The notes under the pieces were generated by a model. That model saw only the letters and a program-made list of their open reading frames with translations. It ran no database searches and was not told the origin of the DNA. Below are positions 1 through 5,966 of a stretch of 5,966 nt of DNA, piece after piece. This DNA is from an uncultured Oscillospiraceae bacterium (GTDB taxonomy: Bacteria; Bacillota; Clostridia; Oscillospirales; Oscillospiraceae): positions 1 to 5,966 of the forward strand of contig CAJOCV010000137.1 of the NCBI GenBank assembly GCA_905233785.1, read 5' to 3'. Position 1 is the stretch's first letter; each line of letters starts with the position of its first letter. Both the position numbers and the translations under genes were made by a program.

Positions 1-1
1 C

Positions 2-895
2 TCCCTGCTGACCATCGTTTTCGTCATCGCCATCAGCATTCTCGGCTTTGACTACGGCCCCATGGCCGCGGCGGAGCTGCGCGCCCGTCAGGGCGAGCTC
101 GGCGCGCTGAGTGCGGAGGACGATGAAAACAATCCCCGCGCCTCGATCTGGGACATGCTGATCCCCGTCGTTGTGCTGATCGTCTTCTGCATCATCGGCA
201 TGATGTATGTCGGCGGCTTCTGGAGCGGCGCGAGCGTCATTGACTCCTTCGCCGATACCGACGCCTCCGTCGGCCTCCCCTGGGGCTGCATCATCGCCCT
301 GCTCATCACCTACATCTACCTGCTCTGCCGCCGGGTCATCAGCTTCAAGGAGGCTTCCGAGTGCATCACCAAGGGCTTCATCGCCATGGTGCCCTCCATG
401 CTGATCCTGACCTTTGCCCTCACGCTCAAGAACATGACCGGCCTTCTCGGCGCGGACGTGTATGTCGCGGGTCTCGTGGAAGGCGCGGCCGACAGCCTCT
501 TCAGCCTCCTGCCCGCGGTGATCTTCCTCGTCGCGCTGGGTCTTGCCTTCGCCAGCGGCACCTCCTGGGGCACCTTCGGTATCCTGATCCCCATTGTGCT
601 GCCGGTGTTTGAGAATAACCCCGAGCTGCTGATGATCGGCATCTCCGCCTGCCTCGCCGGCGCTGTCTGCGGCGACCACATCTCCCCGATCTCCGACACC
701 ACGATCATGGCCTCCGCCGGCGCCAACGTGAACCATGTGGAGCACGTCTCCACCCAGCTTCCCTACGCGCTGACCGTGGCGGGCGTGAGCTTCGTGTGCT
801 ACCTGCTGGCGGGCTTCGTGCAGAACTGGGTGCTCTGCCTCGCCGTCGGCGTGGTGCTGACCGTCGCCCGCAGCGCCAAGGCTCAGACCGCATAA
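2..895 (+). CDS. NhaC-superfamily cation/proton antiporter, C-terminal part (5' end outside window)
   Basis: This is an integral membrane antiporter of the Na_H_antiporter (NhaC) superfamily, which exchanges protons for sodium or, in some members, for organic solutes. The frame is open from base 2, so the 297 codons seen are only the C-terminal portion; the ATG at 62 is internal, because hydrophobic codons in the same frame (reading ...ISILGFDYGPM) precede it. Visible landmarks are several hydrophobic helices, a charged cytoplasmic-type loop at about 80-150 (ELRARQGELG, EDDENNPR), the family-typical GTSWGTFGI at 557-583, and the strongly conserved GDHISPISDTT at 671-703 followed by NHVEHVSTQLPYAL. 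The GDH-SPISDTT form with NHVEHV resembles the YuiF/NhaC-like branch more than classical NhaC, so the substrate cannot be assigned. The gene ends in TAA, 20 bases before a strong terminator. Family assignment is firm; substrate and full length are unknown. Confidence 0.93.
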   Translation, partial: SLLTIVFVIAISILGFDYGPMAAAELRARQGELGALSAEDDENNPRASIWDMLIPVVVLIVFCIIGMMYVGGFWSGASVIDSFADTDASVGLPWGCIIALLITYIYLLCRRVISFKEASECITKGFIAMVPSMLILTFALTLKNMTGLLGADVYVAGLVEGAADSLFSLLPAVIFLVALGLAFASGTSWGTFGILIPIVLPVFENNPELLMIGISACLAGAVCGDHISPISDTTIMASAGANVNHVEHVSTQLPYALTVAGVSFVCYLLAGFVQNWVLCLAVGVVLTVARSAKAQTA

Positions 896-915
896 GGCTT
901 TTGTCAACAGTGCCT

Positions 916-957
916 AAAAACCTGTGGAACTTTCTGTGAAAGTTCCACAGGTTTTTT
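916..957 (+). terminator. Rho-independent terminator of the NhaC-like gene
   Basis: There is a perfect 18-bp inverted repeat, with left arm 916-933 and right arm 939-956, around a 5-nt loop (CTGTG) whose outer bases can also pair. The core CCTGTGGAAC/GTTCCACAGG is flanked by an A-run on the left and six T residues (952-957) on the right. It starts 20 bases after the stop codon. The A/T flanks make it look potentially bidirectional, but no convergent gene is present, so it should act on the upstream antiporter. Confidence 0.93.
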
Positions 958-958
958 G

Positions 959-987
959 TTGCAATTTGGTGGAGATAGGCTTAGAAT
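959..987 (+). promoter_or_regulatory. Predicted sigma-A promoter of the CPA2 antiporter gene
   Basis: TTGCAA (959-964) and TAGAAT (982-987) are separated by exactly 17 bases. They match the consensus -35 and -10 hexamers at 4/6 and 5/6 positions. The predicted transcription start is about 994, giving a short leader of about 27 nt before the ATG at 1021. The -35 box begins just after the terminator T-tract, so the two units are packed together but should be transcribed independently. This is a pattern match only, with no experimental support. Confidence 0.6.
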
Positions 988-1020
988 AGGGCGATAAAAA
1001 ATAGAGGTGTGTTTTACATT

Positions 1021-2312
1021 ATGCGAATTTTGTTATCTCTCTCTGTCGCCCTGTTCGCGGGGCTTTTGATGACCCGTCCGCTCAGCCGATTTCATCTGCC
1101 GGATGTGACGGCCTATCTGATCGCGGGCGTGCTGATCGGCCCCTGCTGCCTGGGGCTGCTGCACATCCCCGGCATCGGCTTTGCAAGCTATGAGGAACTG
1201 GAGAGCTCATCTCCAACGTCGCCCTCGGCTTCATCGCCTTCTCCATCGGCAATGAGTTCCGCCTCTCCCAGCTGCGGGAGACGGGTAAACAGGCGCTCGT
1301 CATCGGCATTCTGCAGGCCGTGGCGGCAACGCTGCTGGTGGATGTCGCCCTGATCGTCTTCCATCTTGTCCGCCCGGACGTGCTCTCCATACCCGCGGCG
1401 ATCACGCTCGGCGCCATCGCGGCGGCGACCGCCCCGGCGGCCACGCTGATGGTCGTGCGCCAGTACAAGGCCAAGGGCAAGCTCACCGATCTGCTGCTGC
1501 CCATCGTCGCGCTGGACGACGCGGTGGGGCTGGTGCTTTTTGCTGTCTCCTTCGGCATCGCCAAGGCTATCAGCAGCGGCAGCGTGGACGTGATCGGCAT
1601 TGTGGTCAACCCCCTCCTCGAGATCACGGGCTCCCTCGTCCTCGGCGCCATCGCGGGCTGGCTGCTGACACAGCTTGAGAAGATGTTCCACTCCAACACC
1701 AACCGTCTCGCCATGACCATCGGCTTTGTGTTTCTGACGGTGGCGCTCTCCATGCTGGAGATCCCTCTTGGCAAGGCGAAGCTGGGCTTTTCGTCCCTGC
1801 TCGTGTGTATGATGCTGGGCAGCGTATTCTGCAACCTCTGCCCCCTGTCCGAGGAGATCATGAAAAACGCCGACCGCTGGACGGCGCCGCTGCTGGTGCT
1901 GTTCTTCGTCCTCTCCGGCGCGGAGCTGGAGCTGGGCGTTTTCGCCAAGGCAAGCTCGGTGCTGGTGGGCGTGATCTACATCCTCTCCCGCTCTTTGGGC
2001 AAGTATTACGGCGCGCGGGAGTCGGCAAAGCTGATGGGCTGTGACCATAACGTGGTCAAGTACCTGGGCATTACGCTGCTGCCGCAGGCGGGCGTGGCGC
2101 TGGGCATGTGTGTGACCGCCTCGAGCCTGCCCGGTGACGGCAAGATGATCCGCAACATCGTGCTCTTCGCGGTGCTGGTGTATGAGCTGGTCGGCCCGCT
2201 GATGACCAAGTGGGCGCTCACGCAGGCCGGCGACATCCAGCCCAAGAGCGAGGAAGTCCTCCACCGCCGCGAGCGTAAGCTCGCCGCCGTGAAAGCCGCG
2301 GGGAAAAAGTGA
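1021..2312 (+). pseudogene. CPA2/Kef-type cation:proton antiporter, interrupted by a one-base frameshift
   Basis: This is a membrane antiporter of the CPA2 (Kef/NapA-like) family, exchanging Na+ or K+ for H+. The first part reads in frame from ATG 1021 (MRILLSLSVALFAGLL...YLIAGVLIGP) to codon AGC at 1204-1206, then runs into serine/proline-rich nonsense ending at 1353. The true continuation lies in the -1 frame from CTC 1206 (LISNVALGFIAFSIGNEF...) to the TGA at 2310-2312. Restoring one base gives about 430 residues, a normal CPA2 membrane-domain length without a soluble regulatory domain. In the restored numbering, TAPAAT (137-142) and the ion-binding aspartate pair LDDA (D166-D167) are visible, as is PQAGVALGM from P355. 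The start is ATG 1021, with GAGGTG at 1004-1009 as a rather distant ribosome site; GTG 1009 overlaps that site and is unlikely. Conserved residues are intact on both sides, so the lesion is either recent or a sequencing error. The second fragment's only usable internal start, GTG 1320, would drop the first helices. Confidence 0.87.
1198..1215 (+). other. Frameshift site in the CPA2 antiporter
   Basis: The reading reaches ...GAG GAA CTG GAG AGC in the upstream frame and must resume as CTC ATC TCC AAC in the -1 frame. The observed GAGAGCTCATC would be in frame as GAGAGCCTCATC, so loss of one C from a CC pair explains the break and would restore E-S-L-I-S-N. The upstream frame stays open to 1353, but as low-complexity Ser/Pro/Arg sequence. 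The downstream frame is closed by TGA at 1191-1193. No slippery heptamer of the X-XXY-YYZ type is present here. Confidence 0.85.
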
Positions 2313-2411
2313 ATCAATAATAGATAATTAAGGTGTCGCTTCGCGACGGATTTCAATTCGTCCCCGAAGGGGACACCTTAACTGTTCACTATTCTCTTTT
2401 CGTTATTCACT
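2308..2411. repeat. MITE-like palindromic repeat element with nested hairpins
   Basis: The element is AT-rich at both ends and contains no coding capacity. Its outer ends are AGTGAAT (2308-2314) and its reverse complement ATTCACT (2405-2411). Nearer the centre is a perfect 10-bp pair, TTAAGGTGTC (2328-2337) and GACACCTTAA (2372-2381). Inside are two back-to-back hairpins: GTCGC-TTC-GCGAC (2335-2347) and GTCCCC-GAA-GGGGAC (2360-2374). With the outer TTAAGGT/ACCTTAA stem they fold exactly into a cloverleaf-like three-way structure, and the linker can itself pair partly (GACGGATT with AATTCGTC, one G-T wobble). The right flank repeats the motif TTCACTATTC/TTATTCAC. This architecture suggests a small non-autonomous mobile or REP-type repeat. 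Exact borders and any target duplication are uncertain, and copy number cannot be judged from one window. Confidence 0.6.
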
Positions 2412-2418
2412 AAGGAAG

Positions 2419-2447
2419 TGGACAGATCGCGGGTTTTCTGCTATAGT
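2419..2447 (+). promoter_or_regulatory. Predicted sigma-A promoter of the tldD operon
   Basis: TGGACA (2419-2424) and TATAGT (2442-2447) are spaced by 17 bases, each matching consensus at 5 of 6 positions. The predicted transcription start is near 2454, leaving a 5' leader of about 24 nt that carries the AAAGGAG site. It lies just downstream of the palindromic repeat and would drive tldD, the tldE-like gene and the third gene as one transcript. No operator or riboswitch-like structure is seen between promoter and start. Confidence 0.7.
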
Positions 2448-2465
2448 AGACTTATCGAACTGACG

Positions 2466-2472
2466 AAAGGAG
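2466..2472 (+). promoter_or_regulatory. Ribosome binding site that fixes the tldD start
   Basis: AAAGGAG lies 5 nt before ATG 2478 and is a near-perfect Shine-Dalgarno sequence. It decides against the in-frame upstream GTG at 2418, which would lie inside the -35 region of the promoter and add 20 residues with no family resemblance. Confidence 0.85.
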
Positions 2473-2477
2473 AACCA

Positions 2478-3911
2478 ATGAAAGCAGCTTTTTCACCTTA
2501 TCTGCTGCAAATCAAGCCCGCTCTCAAGGAGCTGATCGGGCTTCTGCGGCAGGAGTATGACTATGTGAGCGCGCTGGCGACGGACTCGAAGGGGCTGGCG
2601 CTGCGCATCTCCCAGCGCGCCAAGAGCGTCTCCAGCCAGACCATGACCACCGAGCGCGGCGTGGTCGTGCGCGTGTACAAGAACGGGCAGTACGCTGAGT
2701 ACGCCTTCAATGACTTTGACCCCACGAACCCCGCCGCCAAGGCGGAGGAGCTTTGCGCGGCGCTGAACGCGCAGCTTGCGGTGCTCGCGGCGGCGGGCGT
2801 CAAGAGCTATGACACCCCGATCCGCCCTGACGAGGAGCAGACGCTTTTTGTCGAGAAGGAGACCGGGGAGCTTCCCGAGCAGACGGACGTGAAGGCGCTG
2901 GTCGAGAAGCTGAGCGCTGTCTCCGACAAGGGGATGCGCCTGCATGAAAACGCGCTGGACTGCATGGTGTCCGCCCAGTCTACGCATATCTGCAAGATGT
3001 TTTTGACCGAAAAGCGCGATCTCTGCCAGAGCTATGTGTACAGCGAGGGCAGCCTTGCCCTGGTTTTGAGCCGCGAGGGCAACACGCAGGTCGCTTATGA
3101 CAGTGTGTCCGGCCTCTGCGGCCCGGAGCTTTTCGACCGCATCGAGAAGAAGCTGGAGAAGGTCGTCAAGGCCGGTGAGGAGCTTTTGAACGCCGGGCGC
3201 ATCGAGCCGGGCGAGTACGAGATCATCACTTCTCCCGAGGTGACGGGGCTCATCGCGCATGAGGCCTTCGGCCACGGCGTGGAGATGGATATGTTTGTCA
3301 AAAACCGCGCCCTCGGCGCGGAATACATCGGCAAGCGCGTGGGCAGCGATCTCTGCAGTATGCATGAGGGCGCGCTCTGCGCCGAGGACGTGACCTCCTA
3401 CGCCTTTGACGATGAGGGCACCCTCGCCGGGGACGTGACCGAGATCGACCACGGCATCCTCAAAACCGGCATCTGCGACGCGCTGAGCGCTCTGCGCCTC
3501 GGCGTGCAGCCCACCGGCAACGGCAAGCGCGAGAACTTTGAGCACAAGGTCTACACCCGCATGACCAACACCATGATCGACTCCGGCACGGACAGCCTCG
3601 AGGACATGATCGCCTCCATTGAAAACGGCTACCTGCTCGAGGGCATGGAGAGCGGCATGGAAGATCCCAAGCACTGGGGCATCCAGTGCATCATCAAGAT
3701 GGGGCGTGAGATCAAAAACGGCAGGCTCACCGGCAAGGTGGTCGCGCCGATCATCATGACCGGCTATGTGCCCGAGCTGCTGGGCAACATCTCCATGCTC
3801 TCGCCCGACCGGGAGGTTTTCGGCTCCGGCGGCTGCGGCAAGGGCTATAAGGAGTGGGTCAAGGTCGCGGACGGCGGCCCCTACATGAAAACGAAAGCGA
3901 GGCTCGGATAA
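2478..3911 (+). CDS. tldD: TldD metalloprotease subunit
   Basis: This is the catalytic subunit of the TldD/TldE (PmbA) metalloprotease, a cytoplasmic complex. In Enterobacteria it cleaves unfolded peptides, removes the leader of microcin B17 and takes part in CcdA antitoxin degradation. The 477-residue length matches the family (E. coli TldD is about 480). The zinc motif H261-E262-A-F-G-H266 is followed by GVEMD. The C-terminal GSGGCGKG motif supplies C453, the expected third metal ligand. The N-terminal half forms the less conserved substrate-channel region (ATDSKGLALRIS, RGVVVRVYKNGQYAEY). No signal peptide or transmembrane helix is apparent. The start is ATG 2478, 5 nt after AAAGGAG. The stop TAA overlaps the ATG of the next gene (TAATG), implying translational coupling with its partner. 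Family identity is very secure; the physiological substrate in this organism is unknown. Confidence 0.95.
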   Translation: MKAAFSPYLLQIKPALKELIGLLRQEYDYVSALATDSKGLALRISQRAKSVSSQTMTTERGVVVRVYKNGQYAEYAFNDFDPTNPAAKAEELCAALNAQLAVLAAAGVKSYDTPIRPDEEQTLFVEKETGELPEQTDVKALVEKLSAVSDKGMRLHENALDCMVSAQSTHICKMFLTEKRDLCQSYVYSEGSLALVLSREGNTQVAYDSVSGLCGPELFDRIEKKLEKVVKAGEELLNAGRIEPGEYEIITSPEVTGLIAHEAFGHGVEMDMFVKNRALGAEYIGKRVGSDLCSMHEGALCAEDVTSYAFDDEGTLAGDVTEIDHGILKTGICDALSALRLGVQPTGNGKRENFEHKVYTRMTNTMIDSGTDSLEDMIASIENGYLLEGMESGMEDPKHWGIQCIIKMGREIKNGRLTGKVVAPIIMTGYVPELLGNISMLSPDREVFGSGGCGKGYKEWVKVADGGPYMKTKARLG

Positions 3912-5182
3912 TGCTGGATACGATCGTCAACATTCTCAAGGCTTCCGGCGTGTACGGCTGGGAAGTCAGCGATGTGAAGAAGCAGGGCTGGGAGTTCTAT
4001 TTCATCCGCCACGCGCTGGATCAGCACCGCGCCAAGAACGTGGAGCATATCACAGTCAAGGTCTATCAGCTCGTGGGGGACGGTCTGGGCTTCGCCTCGG
4101 CCGAGATCGCCCCGACCGCCACGGCGTCCGAGGCTGAGGCGCTGGTGCGCGATCTGGCCTACCGGGCAAGCCTTGTGAAAAACAAGCCCTACACGCTCGT
4201 GCCTCCCGCGGGCGAAGCGGCGGACGCGGGGGAGGCGAGCGACCTTGCCGCGATCTCCGGCGATTTTCTGCGCGCCATGGCGGAGCTTCCCGAGACGCCC
4301 ACCGAGGACGTGAACAGCTATGAGATCTTCGTCACCGACGTGACACGCCGTCTCATCACCTCCACCGGCATCGACGAGACCGAGCGCTACCCCTCCAGCA
4401 TGATCGAGGTGGTCATCAACGCCCGCCGCGACGGACACGAGATCGAGCTTTACCGCAACTATAAGAGCGGCAGCTGCGACGCCGAGGCGCTTCGACGCGA
4501 TCTGGAGAAGACCATGCAGTACGGGCGCGACCGCCTGAACACCGTGCCGACGCCGATCACGGGGAAGTACAACGTCCTCTTTTCCGGCGCGGACGCCTGC
4601 GCGATCTACCGCTATTTTGTCTCGCGCATGGACGCGCAGATGGTCTACCGCAAAATCAGCCCCTGGGAGCTTGGTAAGCCCGTCTGCGAGGACGTGCACG
4701 GCGATAAGGTCACCGTCACCGCCCTGCGGGAGCTGAAAAATTCCTCCGCCAATCACCGCTTTGACGCCGAAGGCGCCCAGATCCGCGACACCGTTATGAT
4801 CGAGGACGGCGTTGCGAAGCACTACCTCGGCGCCCGGATGTTCGCAAGCTATCTGGGGCTGGAGGATTCCTTCCTCCCGACCAATATCGCCGTCTCCGGC
4901 GGCACGCACAGCGAGGCGGCGCTGCGCGCGGGGCAATATCTCGAGGTCGTGGAGTTTTCCGATTTTCAGGTGGACGCCATGACCGGCGACATCTTCGGCG
5001 AGATCCGTCTGGCCTACTGGCACGACGGGGAGAAGGTCACGCCGGTCTCCGGCGGCTCCCTCTCCGGCAGCATGGACGATTTTGTGGGCGAACTGTATAT
5101 GAGCCGCGAGAGTGTGCAGCATGACAACATGCGCATCCCGGCGCTGACGCTCCTCAAGGGCGTAACGGTGACGGGAGCCTGA
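3911..5182 (+). CDS. TldE/PmbA-like non-catalytic partner of TldD
   Basis: This 423-residue protein belongs to the TldD/PmbA family. It should form the heteromer with TldD in which it shapes the active-site chamber while TldD holds the metal. At the position where TldD has its HExxxH motif it reads GADACAIYRYFVSRMDAQ, with no HExxxH and no C-terminal CGKG cysteine, which fits TldE rather than a second TldD. Family-like features are the N-terminal SDVKKQGWEFYFIRHALDQ strand region, the F321-L-P-T-N segment followed by SGGTHS, and the C-terminal FGEIRLAYW...SGGSLSGSMDDF. It is slightly shorter than E. coli PmbA (about 450). The start is ATG 3911, which overlaps the tldD stop by one base; the weak GCGAGG at 3897-3902 and coupling explain initiation. 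An upstream in-frame start at 3854 would lie inside tldD and is not needed. It could be named pmbA or tldE, but sequence divergence makes a symbol premature. Confidence 0.9.
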   Translation: MLDTIVNILKASGVYGWEVSDVKKQGWEFYFIRHALDQHRAKNVEHITVKVYQLVGDGLGFASAEIAPTATASEAEALVRDLAYRASLVKNKPYTLVPPAGEAADAGEASDLAAISGDFLRAMAELPETPTEDVNSYEIFVTDVTRRLITSTGIDETERYPSSMIEVVINARRDGHEIELYRNYKSGSCDAEALRRDLEKTMQYGRDRLNTVPTPITGKYNVLFSGADACAIYRYFVSRMDAQMVYRKISPWELGKPVCEDVHGDKVTVTALRELKNSSANHRFDAEGAQIRDTVMIEDGVAKHYLGARMFASYLGLEDSFLPTNIAVSGGTHSEAALRAGQYLEVVEFSDFQVDAMTGDIFGEIRLAYWHDGEKVTPVSGGSLSGSMDDFVGELYMSRESVQHDNMRIPALTLLKGVTVTGA

Positions 5183-5189
5183 GCGTTCG

Positions 5190-5966
5190 ATGGACACGGA
5201 AGAACAGAAAAAAGCAGCGCGGGAGCTGCGGCGGCGGCTCAAGAGGGGGGCCGTCGCGCTCGTAACCTCCGCGAGCGTGCTGGTGGGGGGCATCTTCCAG
5301 CCCCCGGCGCTCATGCCCGAGGAGCAGGAGCTGACGCCGCGGATCGTCTGCGCCGAGGATGACGAGGACGATCTCGACGGCAGCGGCGACGACGGCAACG
5401 GAGGCGGCGGCGAGAGCGCGGAGCCTGCCCCTGTCGAGGAGCCGGAGGTATGGGACGATGAACGCCGCAAAGTGCAAAAGCTGCCGACGGCGGTAAAGCT
5501 GCTCGCGATCCCGCTCTGCGCGCTTGTGTGCTGGCTGGTGTTTGCAGGTTCCGCTGCGCTGTTCGGAAGCTTTCTCGGCGCGGTCGCGGCAAAGGCGCTG
5601 GCCTGGGGGCTGACGCTCGCGGCGCTGCTGCTGGGTACCGCCGTCACGGTCAAGACCCTGTTTCCAATCTTCACTAAGCGCACGGTCTCGGGCGTGCTGC
5701 TCGGCGGCGCGGCGCTGGCGGCGCTCGACCTGCTGCTGCCGCTTTTCTGGGCGGAGTACAGCCGCGTGGAGGCGCTTGTCCACGCCCTCGGCGTCCTCGC
5801 CGTGATCGGCGCCGCCGCGGGGGGCTTTGCCCGCCGCGAAAAAAAGCGCCGCGCGGAGGCGGCTCTTGCAATCGAGGAGGAGATCGAGGAAGAACCCGAG
5901 GAGGAAGAGGAAAAACCCCTCACCCGGGAGGACATCCTCGCCCTTGCCGACAGCGTGAGCCGCAGG
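5190..5966 (+). CDS. Unrecognised membrane protein with acidic low-complexity segments, 3' end outside window
   Basis: The frame is open for 259 codons from ATG 5190 to the window end without a stop. I do not recognise the family. The product starts with a basic amphipathic stretch (residues 7-19, KKAARELRRRLKR) and then a hydrophobic helix at about 20-36. An acidic, glycine-rich, probably disordered linker follows at about 55-91 (EDDEDDLDGSGDD, GNGGGGES). Further hydrophobic helices lie at about 101-120, 122-154, 166-187 and 196-213. A Lys/Arg cluster (214-221) then leads into a Glu-rich tract (229-241) and the start of a soluble region (LTREDILALADSVSRR). The start lies 7 nt after the tldE-like stop, with GGGAG at 5173-5177 as a distant ribosome site; no other in-frame start exists before the upstream stop at 5169. 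G/C-rich third positions match its neighbours, which supports real coding. It is probably the third gene of the tldD operon; a link to peptide processing is only positional. Confidence 0.8.
   Translation, partial: MDTEEQKKAARELRRRLKRGAVALVTSASVLVGGIFQPPALMPEEQELTPRIVCAEDDEDDLDGSGDDGNGGGGESAEPAPVEEPEVWDDERRKVQKLPTAVKLLAIPLCALVCWLVFAGSAALFGSFLGAVAAKALAWGLTLAALLLGTAVTVKTLFPIFTKRTVSGVLLGGAALAALDLLLPLFWAEYSRVEALVHALGVLAVIGAAAGGFARREKKRRAEAALAIEEEIEEEPEEEEEKPLTREDILALADSVSRR

Noticed and set aside
62..64. ATG 62 as the start of the NhaC-like gene
   Set aside because: The same frame is open and encodes a hydrophobic helix back to base 2. There is no ribosome site before 62, and the family requires several more N-terminal helices.
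1009..1020. GTG 1009 as the antiporter start
   Set aside because: It overlaps the only Shine-Dalgarno-like sequence (GAGGTG, 1004-1009), leaving no spacing. ATG 1021 starts at the expected hydrophobic N-terminus.
1198..1215. Programmed -1 ribosomal frameshifting in the antiporter
   Set aside because: There is no slippery heptamer and no evident downstream pseudoknot at the right spacing. A simple loss of one C explains the break better, and CPA2 antiporters are not known to use frameshifting.
1188..2264. Long minus-strand open frames opposite the CPA2 antiporter
   Set aside because: The products are Gln/His/Arg-rich or Ser/Arg-rich with no recognisable fold. The + strand encodes conserved antiporter helices.
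2360..2381. GTCCCC-GAA-GGGGAC hairpin as a rho-independent terminator for the antiporter
   Set aside because: No T-run follows directly, only ACACCTTAACTG; the TTTT at 2397-2400 is too far away. It fits better as part of the larger palindromic repeat, though it might still stabilise the mRNA end.
2493..3674. A 393-codon minus-strand open frame opposite tldD
   Set aside because: It is a shadow of tldD codon bias. The translation is rich in repetitive Ala/Leu/His/Val with no motif, whereas the + strand encodes intact TldD.
3881..5935. A 684-codon open frame on the minus strand across the tldE-like gene and the membrane protein gene
   Set aside because: It runs opposite two convincing + strand genes in GC-rich DNA where antisense stops are rare. 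Its translation is low-complexity Ser/Arg/Ala and His/Val/Leu-rich sequence with no domain.

Overview
The window is GC-rich, and its genes have strongly G/C-biased third codon positions. It has Gram-positive-style AAAGGAG and GAGGTG ribosome binding sites, a compact intrinsic terminator and a TldD/TldE pair. Together these suggest a high-GC Clostridia genome, perhaps an Oscillospiraceae-type gut anaerobe. That placement is inference from style and from the look of the proteins; no search was run. All genes lie on the + strand.

Layout. (1) Bases 2-895 hold the C-terminal part of an NhaC-superfamily cation/proton antiporter whose start lies outside the window. A near-ideal hairpin terminator at 916-957 closes it. 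(2) A promoter starting immediately after that terminator (TTGCAA-17-TAGAAT, 959-987) leads into a CPA2/Kef-type cation:proton antiporter (1021-2312). This gene is interrupted by a single-base frameshift near 1204-1208. Adding one C there would restore a full-length protein of about 430 residues. (3) A structured, palindromic, MITE-like element of about 104 bp (about 2308-2411) follows. Its left end contains the stop codon of the antiporter. (4) A strong sigma-A-type promoter (TGGACA-17-TATAGT, 2419-2447) drives an apparent three-gene operon: tldD (2478-3911), a tldE/pmbA-like gene (3911-5182, TAATG stop/start overlap with tldD), and an unrecognised membrane protein (5190 to beyond the window end) with acidic low-complexity segments.

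How the genes fit together. The first two units are both predicted monovalent-cation/proton antiporters, but they are transcribed separately. The second may be non-functional. TldD carries the metal site (HEAFGH plus a C-terminal CGKG cysteine) and the TldE-like partner lacks it, as expected for the heteromeric TldD/TldE metalloprotease. The third operon gene is the least understood part of the window: it is closely linked to a peptidase pair of incompletely known physiological role in this lineage.

I found no rRNA, tRNA, CRISPR array, phage genes or transposase gene. No gene-free stretch exceeds about 165 bases. I did not find a convincing new multi-gene system. The items most worth a second look are the frameshifted antiporter, the structured repeat at its stop codon, and the unknown membrane protein behind tldDE.
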